From Tetrahymena thermophila SB210 (Eukaryota; Ciliophora; Oligohymenophorea; Hymenostomatida; Tetrahymenidae): a DNA stretch of 64,000 nt. The stretch covers positions 124,001-188,000 of the forward strand of contig NW_002476425.1 in NCBI RefSeq assembly GCF_000189635.1, given 5' to 3'. Of this stretch, positions 24,773 through 37,479 are shown in pieces. Position 1 is the stretch's first letter. Each line of letters opens with the position of its first letter. Both the position numbers and the translations under genes were made by a program. The notes beneath the pieces are model-generated. The model worked only from the letters and a program-made list of their open reading frames with translations, had not been told where the DNA came from and did not search any database.

Positions 24773-24844
24773 CGAGATGAGCAGGACTCGAACCTGCAAC
24801 CTTCTGATCCGTAGTCAGATGCTCTACCATTGAGCCATCACCCC
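24773..24844 (-). tRNA. tRNA-Arg(ACG), copy 8
   Basis: Identical to copy 1. The spacer between copies 7 and 8 is nearly the same as that between copies 6 and 7, showing recent tandem duplication. Confidence 0.96.
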
Positions 24845-25034
24845 AAGTATAGTAATTAAGAGCATAAAAATGAACAATAGATAAACATAATAAGAAAAAT
24901 TTATTTATTTATTAGTTATTCATCAATTAATTATTTGATTTTTGTTATAATTTATTTAAAATAATTGAAGCTGTTTTATAGTAACAAAAAGAAATAAAAA
25001 ATTCAGATAAAGCATAAAATAAAAGTATCATAAA

Positions 25035-25436
25035 ATGTATAAATTAGGTTTTTTGGTATTGTTTTCGTTTTTTTCGCTAGAGTTTATAGCAGCAGAGTCC
25101 ATAGAAAATAAGCAATTGCAAAATTAAAGTCAACTAAAATTGTTACGAGAATAAATTTGCTTAAATGAATATAAAGAATATTTTTATTCTAATGTGGATA
25201 TTTACGATATCTCTAAATGCAGAGACAAATAAAAATGTCTTTCCAATATTCATATAGAATTTAGTAAGTGCAACTCTGCAAATAATAAAGAAAATAATTA
25301 AACTAAATTCTTTAATTGTATAGATGGTTTTCTATAAAAGATTGGTGATTGCAAGCATTGTATTTGTGACCTCTTTTAAGATTTTTATCTATGTTAAGGA
25401 GGCAGCATTTGGTAGCATTAAAATGAAAATGCATGA
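25035..25436 (+). CDS. Small secreted Cys-rich protein
   Basis: A single exon of 134 codons including TGA, with seven TAA/TAG read as Gln or more. The N-terminus MYKLGFLVLFSFFSLEFIAA is a good signal peptide. The mature part is rich in Cys (about ten), in patterns such as CRDKQKCLSN and GDCKHCICDLF, suggesting disulphide bonding and export. No family is recognised. It lies just after the tRNA array and before the aminotransferase, on the same strand as the latter. Confidence 0.7.
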
Positions 25437-25652
25437 GTAAAACCAATAAATCAATAAAAAATCTTATTTATATCTATTGTTACTCGTAAATCAAAAAGAA
25501 ATAATAAAAAAAAAATTAAATAAATAAAATATTTTTAAACATTCAACTGCATTTTTTATTTTAATATGAAGATTCATTGTTTTTTTTTGTTTATTGGCTC
25601 TACTTATAATTTGAAAATCTTTATTAACTTTTTATTATTTTGTAGATACAAA

Positions 25653-27447
25653 ATGCTTTCAAAGTTAAGACCTAAAATGAAAAAAAAATAAACAGTAAAA
25701 TATCTTATTAACTTTTTTGATAATACTTTTGGTTTACGAAATATCTATTTTTAATAAATTGCACAAGAATTTAAAATGTAGGAAAGTAATTAGCAAAAAT
25801 AAATGCAAAGTGAAAACGAAAAGCAGCAGTAAATCGAAAGATAAAAGGAGTTATTTGGCACAGTAGTAAACAGAATGCATTCTCACTGCCTTAAATATGA
25901 TGCTATCTCTATTTTTTTCCCAGAATACCAAAACCCTGAAGAAGTATCATGCAATTGGGTCGGAGATATGGACTTTAATGTTTGTCCTTATATCACAGAA
26001 GGAATACAAAAGCGAATCAAAACAAACAATATTTATGGTAAATATATTTTTTATGATAATAATTGAGTAATTGCTAATATATTAAAAAGGATATCCTGGT
26101 CTATTAATTAAATATGAACCATTTTTAAATAGCTTAATTAGTTGGTGTAGAAGAAGACACTCTTATGAAATTTAACCCTAATAAATTAACATTACATAGA
26201 ATACACTATAAACAATTAGCACACTTTATCGCTTAAAGAGCAAAAAAAATCAAGGTATTATCATATAGACTCCTATTTATTACAAAATTATTGACCAAGC
26301 TACTATGATTGGCAGAAAAATTGTTCCAAATCCATTAATCTTTTAAGATGGTCTTTATTATATAAACTTTGAACTACTAGAAGAATAACTAGCAGATCCA
26401 AACAATAAAATTATGGTTTTCTGTAATCCACTCAATCCAAGTGGAAGAGTTTGGACTTACGATGAAGTCAAAAGAGTAGCTGAATTATGTCTAAAATATG
26501 ATGTATTTTTGATTTCTGACGAAATATTTGCTGATCTTACTCTTCCTGGCTATAAGTAAATATTTGTTTACTATTTATTTCTTTTTAATAGCATAATTAA
26601 ATTAGTGGATGAAATTACCCAAAAAAAGAATTAGATTACAATTATAATAGAAATGCTAGTTATTTTATTAAATTTTTCAAAAATATATTTAATATTTATT
26701 TTATAGTTAAAAAAATGTTTATTTAAAATTGCTTAAATAATTCTCACATCAAATAAATCAAAAAACAATTAATTTTTTTTTGGTGAAATGAAAAAATTTA
26801 CTAAAATCAAATTGCTTATTTTATTTTTAAAATTAATTTTGATAACATTTTTTTAGATTTATTCTTGAACAAATTTTATTTATATTTCAATTAGACACAC
26901 TATAGCAGGAAGCATTAGCAATGAAATTAACAATAATACTGCAACAATCTTTACTCCAAGCAAAGCTTTTAATTTGAGTGGTTTAAGCATTAGTACTGTT
27001 GTTATTCCTAACTAAGAAATTCACAGATAATTCACTTAAAAAAATAATTCTTAGGGCTTTTACTATGCCAACATATTTGGCTAAATTGCTTATGAAAACG
27101 CTTATTCTTTCCAAGGGGAATAATGGTTAACTGATCTTATGGACTATATTGTTAGTAATTATGAATTTATGTAATAGTATTTAACAGAATAATATCCTGA
27201 TATTGAAATACTTTAAATGCAAGCTGGATATTTAACAATGTTAGATTTCTCCAAAACTAACTTACCCTATCAAAAAATTAAGTAGATTCTAATAAATAGT
27301 AATGTTTTGCTTGAAGATTTGTCTGATTTCTTTTATCCTAAGCAAACTTCTTAGCTTTTTAGAATCAATATAGCATGTCCTTAAGTTAAGCTAAAGGAAT
27401 GTCTTGAAAAAATAGTCCATGGTTTCAAGTCTTAAAGTAAAAACTGA
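25653..27447 (+). CDS. PLP-dependent aminotransferase of the MalY/PatB (cystathionine beta-lyase-like) class
   Basis: Class I/II aminotransferase fold. SCNWVGDMDFNVCPYITEGI matches the MalY/PatB WVADMDF motif, and IYGYPGLL spans the first intron (about 26039-26087). CNPLNPSGRVWTYDEV is the NPxGRV loop. LISDEIFADL gives the pyridine-nitrogen Asp. TPSKAFNLSGL supplies the Schiff-base Lys after a second intron (about 26556-26890). FRINIACPQVKLKECLEKI near the C-terminus includes the carboxylate-binding Arg. Known relatives cleave C-S bonds or transaminate; the exact substrate is not visible. The start at 25653 is the first ATG after a stop-free N-terminal stretch. About 60 extra N-terminal Lys/Gln-rich residues may be a leader. 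Confidence 0.85.
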
Positions 27448-28180
27448 CAAATTTATGAAGAGTTAAATTTTAAGACATATTAATTTATTCATAAATTTTA
27501 TCTATCAGAGGAGCTTAGAGAAATCATAATTTCAATTTTATATTTTCTTTTTGTTAATTTAGTTAAAATATTTTAAAAAATGAAAGTTAAACAAACATTA
27601 ACATATTTTTAAGATAGATAAAATAATTATAAATATTTGTTTAAGTTCTGAAAATAAATAGTTAAAATGCCTATTTTATATGAATTATATAATAATTTTA
27701 AATACTTTAGATCCTCTTTATATATGTGCAGAGTTTATTATGTTTCATTTTTTAGGAATTATAGGGTAATTCTTTTTTACCATCAATTATATCCATTATC
27801 CTAATTTTGTATTTCTTAAAGATCACAGTTTAGTATCATATCCTTTTAATATATTTTCTGATAAATTAAAAATTTTAGATAGATTTGTTTATATATTAAA
27901 TCTCTTTAAACTTAGTTTCAAAAAAACTTTTAGGTAAAATATTTTAAAAAATTTAATTTCTTTTTTAGGAATTTATTTATTTTTTCAGTGCGTTTTAGTT
28001 ATCTGTTAAAGTTTATATAATATTTAGGAGTTGAATACAATATAATATTTAATTTACAATAAATATTACATTTAACACATTATAATTGAGTTAAATTAAA
28101 TTTAAATTATAGATTTATTTTGCAATAAATATTTTACAGCAAATTTATATAAAATTTAAACTTTCTGCAATATTAATCAT
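27448..28180. other. Convergent intergenic spacer
   Basis: About 730 bases between the 3' ends of the aminotransferase and IQ-ankyrin genes. No coding signal was seen. Confidence 0.5.
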
Positions 28181-31100
28181 TCATTATGCTTATTATTGCT
28201 ATTTTTGAGAAGGAAATTATGTGAACTAATGAGAAGGATCATATTCAACAGCAGAAGTTTTAAACTCACTTTCTGGAATTCCTCTTTTGAAAATTTTAAG
28301 ATTTCTAAAATTCTACTTAATATTAGTGTCTCTTAGGGATATAACTTTCATAGCATCAAGTTGTTAAAGCATATCAAACGAAGCGTAAGAGAGAGGAGTT
28401 AATCCTTCTACATTTGTTTTATCAAGATTTCCTCCTGCTTGTATGAATAACATGATTAAATTCTTATTATTTGACTAACAAGCCATATGAAAAGGAGTAT
28501 TTCCCTCTTGACAGACTTAATTTACATCAGCTCCAAGTTCAACTAAATACTAGCAAAAATAAATGTTGCCATGGAATGCAGCATAATATAGTGGACTGTT
28601 TTTATTTTCGTCGCATTTGTTAACATCCATTGTGAAAAACTGGAATTTCCCCTTTTCTATGTAAGCAAAATTGTTACTCTTAGCAGCTCCAATTAATTTT
28701 TAAAATCTATTTGAAACATCTTAATTCAGAATGACCTTTCTGTGATAATTCAACTTCATTTCATTTTGCATTGCCTAATTGATATTTTTAATTTTAGTTT
28801 AATGATTATTTAATTTATTATTCTTTTCTTACCAAATCATAATGAGCCTGTGTAAGAATAGATTTTCTATGAACTTTACTGAACCTTGATTTCTTTTTAA
28901 TTTTTTTAGATTGTAATTCATCAGAAAATCCTACTTTTGGTGAGCCATTTTATGACTTTTTGCTCTTAGGGGTCATTTTATCTATAATTCCTTTAGGTGA
29001 ATAAAGTTCTAGTTTGATTCTTTCCTTAAGAAGCATTTTTTCTCTTGTTTTTTCTGCTTTTCTTCTAATTTCAGCTTCTCTCCTTTTCTTTTCTTTTAAG
29101 GCTTTTAGTATTTTACGTGCTAAGTATCCTCTTGCAATAGCTTATACTCTTATGATTGTCTTAATTTGCTTTTCTCCATAATATTTTGAATTTATCTATT
29201 TTTTATTGTTAAAATTTTGTTTGAATCAGCTTTTTAAATTCAATTATAAAATATTTATTTATTTTTACATATGAGCTTTACAAAGGACCTCCAGTGTAGA
29301 AAGAAGCGAAGTTATTTTTATCATGGTTTTCCTGATCCTGAGCTTTTGATTATATGAATTTTCTTTTAAATCTCTTAATTTCATTATCTACAATCTTTTT
29401 TTCGTTAGGAGTGATTTGGTTGTATTCGTCTCTGTGCTCCTCTGAAGATACAAAAAGTTTAATAAAATAATAAATTAATTTAAAATTTTTACCAACAAAT
29501 AATTTGGAAGAGGGATGGTATGATCTTCTTATTTCATTCTTAGGATCATCCTCGTATTTTGCTTTGTTTGTCAGTCTTTGAAGAAGGTCAACGCCTTCAG
29601 CAGCAGATATTTTATCCAGCATTTTTTACTTCTCTTAATTATCTTTCTTTTTTTGTTTTATTTCTTCTATCTTTACAGCTTATTTGGGAATCGAAATATG
29701 ATTGATAAATGTATCTCTCAGACTCTGCTTTTCAAAGATACTTTTCTTTATATTATCAACAAATTTCTATGCAACATGATTAGCAGGGTTATTAGATTTG
29801 TCTTTGCTCGCTAAAGCAAAAGACAATCTGTTTTAATTTTCTATTTTTCTCATTTCCTTTTCTATTAGTTTTTTGTCAAGAGATCTGCACACTGCCTCCA
29901 TCCTCTTGTTCATTTTAATTTTTTCTTTCGCCTTCTATAAATCAATAACTTTTTATTCCTGCCTTTGTTTAAACATGTCTTGCTCTTAAAGCAGCTATTT
30001 ATTTTTGTTAAACAAGTAATTCTTACGATGAAAGAAGATAATTTCCTTGATAAGCTCGTATGTCTGTATAATATTCTCTGCAAGCAAGTACTCCAGATTA
30101 GATTGAATACCTTTTTTTTAAAAGAACTTAATACCTTTATCCAAGTAATCTCTATCGATAAATCTATTTAAAAGCTAATTTGTTGAAGCTAAGAAACTCA
30201 GCTACTCATTTGTGAGCATTTCTCCCTCTCTATATTTTTACATTAATTTTTCTTTGTTTCTGTCACTTTTCAAGTTTTTGAATAAATCTTGCATAATTGG
30301 AAAGAAGGTTATCAAGTTCATATTATTTCCTTTACTGATTTTATTATTTTTCTTCCTGTTTTCCTTTCTCAGCTCTATAAAAGCATTATCTAACTCGATT
30401 TTCCAATCAATTTACGAGTACAATTTCTCACCTAACTCTTTTATGTAATCAGACTTGTCAACGTATTCAGTTATTTTATTTACTAATTTTTCATCTAAAA
30501 TCTCTTCTTTTACGTATGTATTTTCACCATATACATACTTTTTACCTTCTTTATTAGTAACTCTTGGAATAGAGGTAACTTCAGCATCTTATTCTCTCTA
30601 GATATTCTATTAATAATCATACAACTAATTCTTTTCCCCTTTTTAAACTGAACTCTAACCCTGTTACTTCTCAGAGCTAAACAAAATGCTTTCTTCAGCA
30701 TTATTATTATACGAACTTAAGTTTGTGGCTGATTGATTGAAAGATTTCCTAAAGTTGTGTTAGCTGTCTAACTAAATTGAATTTCCTTTTCTGCCTGACT
30801 ACTTAGTAATTGAGGTGTTAATATCAGTCATATTTGAGTGATCAGTATGCATTACTGTAGAAGCAAGGTGGGAATTTTTTTCTTAAATATAACCTCTTGA
30901 GCTCAAAGGATAATTTAAAATTTACTATTTTGCAAAATTATTTTTGCTAAAGTCAATACTGTGCTTCCTAGGAGTTTGTTCTTTATTTAAACTGCCATTA
31001 TTTTCTTAATCGTTTGAAATGACTTTAATTGAATAAGTATTAGCTGTTTTAAATAACTTATTATTTGAATCTCCAACTTAAAGTGGTGACTAAGGAGGAC

Positions 31101-33119
31101 TTTCTAACCCATTCGACATGCTACCTCCATATTCTTTACTATCAATTGAATTTTTCTTATTTGGTAAGCTAGCTATTGAAGGCTACTACATTTTTGGCAT
31201 CTCATTTGTAGTCTATTACTTTTCTTTTTCAGACTGAATGTTATCTAAAATATAAGTCTAAGTTTCGTACTTATTTTTAAATTATTTTAAATAATTAGAT
31301 CAAAGTAATTTAAAAATATATAATTATTACATCATTCAATTTTTTTACTATTAGCTACTTAAGCTCATTCTCTAATGCCTTGTATTCAGTATCAATATTC
31401 ATCCATTCAAAATCCTATTTTTCTCTCTTATTTAGCTTATCTTTTAGATCTTAGTACTCTTCTTCCATGTTTTCAATTTTTTCTGCCCTTTCTTCTTAGG
31501 ACTTTATCCATTTTTTATACAAACTGGTTACTGTATTGTTTATCGTTTTCATGATATATTCTTGCTTTTCCTACTCTTTTTTAAATCCTATGACTTAAGC
31601 TTACCCAATACCAAATTCTTTTAATATCCTAGTTATTTAAAATTGATATATATTTTAATTTTCATCAAAATGTTTATTTATTTATTTGTTAGTTAGGCAC
31701 AATAATTTTTTAATTATAACTTATATATTTATTTATTTACTTAGAACTTAATAGAGACTATCTATCAGAAAAAGAGTTTACATCCTCAATTTTATTTAAA
31801 TCAATCTGAGAAAGTCTTAGTTACTCAAGCATTAAAGAACCTATTCCTATCTTGACTAAGTTATCTTAAATTTCTTCAATATTTTTCAAACTTTTTATCT
31901 TAGGACTTTCGTTTGCAAACTTCACTGTTTTAGTTTATTAATGATCTTGAATTAATTTCTAGCTAGTAACATTAGATTAAATCTTATTAGGGGAATTGTT
32001 TCTTGGTGAGATGGCAAGTGATTTTGAAGGAGATTCTAAAGCTGTATTTTTTCTTGATTAAGATCTTTGAAATTTTTAACTTTCATCAGTATTCTACCTT
32101 TTTATATATTTATAAATTTGAATGTATCGTGTAAATGTTGGGATTTCTAAAAGATAGATTAAGGGCAATTAGATAATAATAATTTTAAGTGAAAATCAAT
32201 CAATATTTCTTTACTTTGCTTGACTTTAGTTAATTTATATTAAATTATAGAGTAATTTGTTTGATGATATATGAATTTTGAATCATTTATTTTGTTATTT
32301 AAGTTACTTAAAAATTTTGGGGAATGGATTGATAATTAATTAGATTATTATTGCTTGTTGTTTGGATAACTTTTATGTAGAAAGATTGTATTATTAAAAC
32401 AATACTTGTTATAAATAAATGCTATTTTTTGTCTTTTACTTGGGATTTAATGTAGCTTGAGTAGAATAAGAAGGGAATCCTGATTAGCTACTATGCTCAT
32501 ATCTAGAAATTTTGCCATTTTGTGTTCCTGAATTTTTTGATTAATTTTAAATTGTTCCTTGAATTGAATTTTGTGAAACGTAGTTGTTTTGTTGCGTTTT
32601 TCCATTCAACTTAAGAGGAGACATTTGAGTGTCATTCATATCAAGGTTTGAGAAAGATTTTGTTGAGCTCACTCTCATGGTATCGTTCATATTTTTCCTA
32701 ATAATAAAATTTGGTGCACAAATTTAAGGCATGCTACCATTTTTACTTAATGTTTTGCTTTTTTGAGTTAGCAAAATCTGATTTGTGTTTATGTTACCTG
32801 CTGATTATCCTGCGTAAAGATTATCTACTGAACCATTTAAAATAATCCCACTTGGTTGCTTTTTTAAGCTGTTTTATCTTTTGTATCCTCCATCAAGTCT
32901 TAAATGAGACTTAGAATAGATTTTAGATTCTTAATCAGCTTTTGTGCTGCCTCTCGACAATATTTAATCAAACTACTTTTCGTAGACAGTACAAAAATCA
33001 TTGAATTTCTAATCTATTTTTTCTAATGTATCCAAATCACCATCATTTTTATGCTTTTCCATTTCATGCAATTTTGCATGCTAAATATATTTCCTAACTT
33101 TGAAATCCATCTAAAACAT
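28181..33119 (-). CDS. Large coiled-coil protein with IQ motif and C-terminal ankyrin repeats
   Basis: The start is ATG 33119 (MFQMDFKVRKYIQHAKLHE) and the stop TGA 28181. An intron near 32107-32454 joins ATLNP-K to QNTDESQKFQ with phase kept (AA+G). Further introns lie near 31635-31740, 31260-31335 and 29190-29350. The N-terminal half is Ser/Asn/Gln-rich, with a charged coiled-coil stretch around 31350-31560 (EERAEKIENMEEEYQDLKDK). Near 29100-29170 an IQ calmodulin-binding motif appears (RVQAIARGYLARKILKAL). The C-terminus has at least two ankyrin repeats (NSPLYYAAFHGNIYFCQYL, EGNTPFHMACQSNNKNLI). A cytoskeletal or ciliary calmodulin-linked scaffold is a guess from domains only. Confidence 0.72.
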
Positions 33120-34254
33120 TTTTCCAATTTTAATTGAATCTTGATTATTAGTGATAAAGCTTGTATTTTGTAACAAAAATATATTAACTTAGAAACAGTT
33201 TCGTAAGAATGTAATTTATCTTATTGATTGGCTATATAGTTAGCCTTTTGTTTTTGCGCTACTATTATCTATATATCTAATAATTTAATAGACCAAATTT
33301 TCTTTTAGTTTATTAGATTAATCAGCCAATAAGCATTTAGGAATTATATTTCAGCAAACTCAATGATTCTTAATATAATAATAATCATCTCAGCAATTTT
33401 CACTGTCCTTAGGCGTAAGTAAGTATCATTGTATATATAATTAAATTAATTTTTTCATTTTTTTGTGTTAATCTTTCAATGTAAATCCAAACATTAAAAA
33501 GATAAAGATAGCAAACAAGATATTTAATAATCTCCTAGATTCAATTAAAATTACTTATATCTGCGATCTTCTAAAATTTATTTATGCCAATTTTTGATTT
33601 GAAAAAATATACAAATATCATAAACAATATTATGTAAATAATTTCTAATTATTATTTTTTTTAGTTAAAATTATTTCCCAATTGTGCGAATAAAACCTAA
33701 ATTTTTTTCTGAATTATCATTGCAAATAAATTTAATAAAAATCAAAATTTCATCTTTGTTGATATTTCCATTAAAATATCAAAAAAATTGAATAATTTTT
33801 TTAATTCAAAAAAACATTAAGCGCCAATGAATAAAAAAATTTAAGAATAATGGATAAATGCCCCAAATAATAAGCCAAATAATGTATTTTTAAGTTATAA
33901 TTTTTAAATGAAGATTAAGCTTTATTTTTTATTTTAAATAATAATTAATTAGATTTTTCAAAAAATTATAAATCATTGTAAAATCTATAAAAAAAACCAA
34001 ATCATAATCAATAAAGATAAATCAATTAATTGGAAATTTGTTTGAAGTACAAATAATTTTATAAAATATGTAAATCTTAACTTATTAGTTATAGATAAAC
34101 AGTTTGATTAAATTATTTAGCTTTGATTTATTCTTTAATAAAATTTATTTATTAAACTTGTTATTAAAATTATTTTTAAATTTAGTATAAATATTGTTTA
34201 AAATTTTAATATAATAGTTATTTGAATGATATAATTTGTTGTTATCAAATAAAT
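33120..34254. other. Intergenic, AT-rich
   Basis: About 1.1 kb between two minus-strand genes, holding the promoter of the IQ-ankyrin gene. No coding signal was seen. Confidence 0.5.
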
Positions 34255-37200
34255 TCATTATTGTTTAAATCCTATCTTCTTTTTAGCCTACTATATAAAG
34301 CTCTAAGCAGGAGTCAATGGTAAAAGTTTACTACTTGGCGATCCTTATTTTTAAGCTTTAGATAGAGTGTTTTTAACTTTTTTCATATGACCCTCTAAGC
34401 CTTCTTAATATTCTGTGGCCTTTATTATTTAATTATATTGGTTAAAATTTTTATTTTATTAAATATTAATTAATTATATTTAAATTATAAATAAATAAAT
34501 TTAATACTTCATTGATTGTATTCTGCCAATTAAGTTCATCTCTATAAAATTTAGTTGGATCGAATTTCTTGTTACTATACATTCTTTGTTGAGTTTACCA
34601 TAAAATGTCTTCTATTTTCTTCTTCTTTTTCATTTCTTCGGTTTGTGCTGACATCATAAGCAAGAATTCGTTTTGCTTTTTCTAAAGCTCACTATTCATT
34701 TAATCGAAGTCAACATTAATTTAATTTTTTTCCTTTTAAATTTATAAAAACAATTTTTATCTGTAAAAAATAATAATATAAATTAATTTTTACTCTGTCT
34801 CTTCTGTATTTACGAATTTGTTTCATTATTTCATCTGATTGATTGGAATGTGTTCTGTTAAATCTAGTTAAGACTTAAGATAGATATTCTTTAATTTATT
34901 ACTTTTGTTACTATTTTTCTTTTAGGAGTTTCAGCGAAACATTTCTTTTTTCTGAGTTTTTAGTTTCTTAATTGTCAAAAACTTCTTTAACGTTAATAGT
35001 TGATTTATTTTGATTTAAACTTTCATTTTCTGCAGCTGCATAATAACTTTTGTTATTTCTATTGCTGTGTTGTTAATTTCTGTCATTTTCTTCTTTTTCT
35101 GTTATAGATTAGTTTTTAAGAGAATTCTGGTTGTAGTGAATAAATTCTTCCATTTATTTAATTAAAAAGCTGTCAGTTATTGAGCTATTGTTTATTTCTT
35201 TGATAAAATGCTTACTTTCTTCAATTTAATCAGTCTTATTTAAAATATTTCTGTCTGTAATTGACATGATTTAATCAATAGAAGAGCCGTTTATAGCTGT
35301 TAAATTAGGTAGATTAATGACTGATGAGTAATTATTGCGTTGAAACTAGTCATTTAAACTTGTATTATTTTTATGAATAGAATCATCTGCACCTGTTATT
35401 ATTGAGAGCTTTTTGTTGAATTGATTGCTCGAGTTATTTGTTTTATTTTATAGTATGCTTCTTCTTCCTGGAGAACTAGTTAAAATTGACATCAGATTCA
35501 TAGGCTAGCTGTTGTTATTTGTATTTCCAGAATTTTGATTATTATTTTAATTTTTATGATAATCTTCCTCTTTTGAATTTTCATTTTAACTTTTTTGATT
35601 GATTTATCTTATTGTTTCCTATATTTTTTGGCTAAAGCTTGATTAAAATAACTTATTTGGAATTATTGTTATTGGGGGTTCTTCTATTAGTTTCTTACTA
35701 GCCGTTATATTTTTAGCTTGCTAAATAAGTCGCATATTCTTTAACTTTAGCTATTCATAGGTCAGTTCTTTTTAAACAAACAAAATTAAAATAAATAGAT
35801 TATTTCTTTTAAAAAATTTATAATTTATTTTTAAAACGATTAAATAATTTTTTCAAAAAAAATTAAACAACTTATCTGAATAAAATTCAAAAGCTCTTTC
35901 CAAAAAAAATTGAATAACTTATTTGAAAAAAAATAAAATAACTTATTATAAAAAAATGAAGTTAAAATAAATACTTTAAGAAAGATTTTTTGATGGCCTT
36001 TGCTTTGATTGTTTTTTATCCCTTGAACTATAGAAGTAGTTTTAACCAATTAATTGATCCATTTAATCTTAATTTTGTTAATATAACTCTTTTTCTACTC
36101 TTTCTTATTCTTCGTAGTGGCTTTTAATAATTTCTTTAATTTGTTTTCTGTTTTTCTACTTCTACAATAATTATTTCTTTTCCCAAGTATCTACAATATT
36201 ATCTTTTTCTTCTTTGTATGTAAGCATTTCTCTTTTTATTTACTGATACCCTTTTTAGAATTTGTTTTCTCCTTCTTAAGCTGCTGTAGCAATATTATTA
36301 AAGATTTCATTATTCTTTCCTCTCAATTATTCTACTTATCTTCTCATTATATTTAAATCCTAGAGAGTCATTGTATTAAATATGTCAGCAACTTCATGGT
36401 TTTATTTATCATTTTTATCTTTGTGTTGAGCTGTCTACAAATTTCTAGTGCTATGAGATAAGGTATGATGATGGCCGTTTTATTAGTGCAGATCCTATTC
36501 ACTCTCTTCTGTTTTTATATGAAGCCCATTCTTTTTACCACCAATAAAGCTAACATCATTTTTACTTTGAGAAGCAGCATTTTAATTTTTTTGATGAAAA
36601 TGTCTTATTTGGATATGATCACTTTCTTTTCCCTATTAAATTTAGTCTTTCTTTAAAGGTGTTTTAGCATTAGCAGAAAACGCAGATAATTCTTTGTTGC
36701 TTTTGGTTTCGTTCAAATTCTAATTTCCTTTACCAATTATGCTACTAAATCTACTTTAATTAAGAGTTCTATTAAAAGTGTTGAGCTTATCATAAGATTA
36801 TGAATTTTATTCATTGTTTTAATTTTATCTATAAGAGTTATTATTTGTGAAGCTAATCTGTTTTTTATTATAATTCTTAACAGAATTGATTGGTGTTTAA
36901 GAAATTTCAGTTTTTTATTTAAAGCTAGATCTTGTAATTTTATAATTATCAGTATAATTTTCTTTTTTTGGCTCTTTTAACGAATGAATTTAATCATTGC
37001 TACTCTTTCTGCTTTGAATTAAAAAATTTGGATCCTCATTCATGTGATTAGTACCTAAATTTTTCCTCTCAAAGCTCGTTTTAATAGGAGATGAAAGAAA
37101 TTCAGATTTGCACTTGTTTAATTCTAATTTTTAATCCTATTAACTTTAATCATAGCTGCTTTGAAATTTGTTGAAATAATTGGAGAATCCTTCTAGCAAA

Positions 37201-37427
37201 TTTTAGTTGTTTTTTTTCTTTTTTTCACCCTCTTAATTGAGAAATCCAATTTTATTGCTAACATCTCCACTTTGGTCAACAGATTCTTCTTATTAGTTAT
37301 GTGAATATCTCCTATTCGAATTACTCATATAAGATTATTAAGAGAGATTAAACTTTTTTTATATTTGGACACTCAGATCTAGCGAATTTCTAATAAAAAT
37401 ATTTTTTTAAAGCATTTTCGGAGACAT
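34255..37427 (-). CDS. Low-complexity coiled-coil hypothetical protein
   Basis: Ciliate-code frame ending at TGA 34255 (AKKKIGFKQQ), with starts at 37427 (MSPKMLQ) or 37328 (MSNSNRR). It is rich in Asn, Ser, Lys and Gln. Charged helical segments near 36080-36190 (KQIKEIIKSHYEEQERVEKE) and 34590-34740 (MNSELQKKQNEFLLMMSAQ) look like coiled coil. Likely introns fall near 34440-34510, 34745-34795 and 35775-36030. No domain is recognised. There is no TGA between this gene and the next one upstream (37480-40118), so the two could be exons of one long gene. Confidence 0.55.
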
Positions 37428-37479
37428 AATTTCTTCAAATTAATTAAACTTTTAATCTTATCCTCTTTTCTTAATTCTT

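Larger units (their letters stand above)
24335..24844 (-). repeat. Two tandem 255-bp tRNA-plus-spacer units
   Basis: Units 24335-24589 and 24590-24844 each hold a spacer and one tRNA. The spacers share the sequence starting AATTCAATAATTATAAGATC and differ at only a few bases. Confidence 0.85.

Noticed and set aside
23124-24844. CRISPR-like array of eight ~72-bp repeats
   Set aside because: Each repeat folds as a complete tRNA with conserved A and B boxes and a T-run terminator. Spacers vary in length and the genome is eukaryotic.
29578-30448. Plus-strand standard-code ORFs across the IQ-ankyrin gene
   Set aside because: They are antisense to a long minus-strand coding frame with recognised domains. 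Their composition (Phe/Leu/Ile-rich) is what the reverse of Lys/Asn/Glu codons gives.
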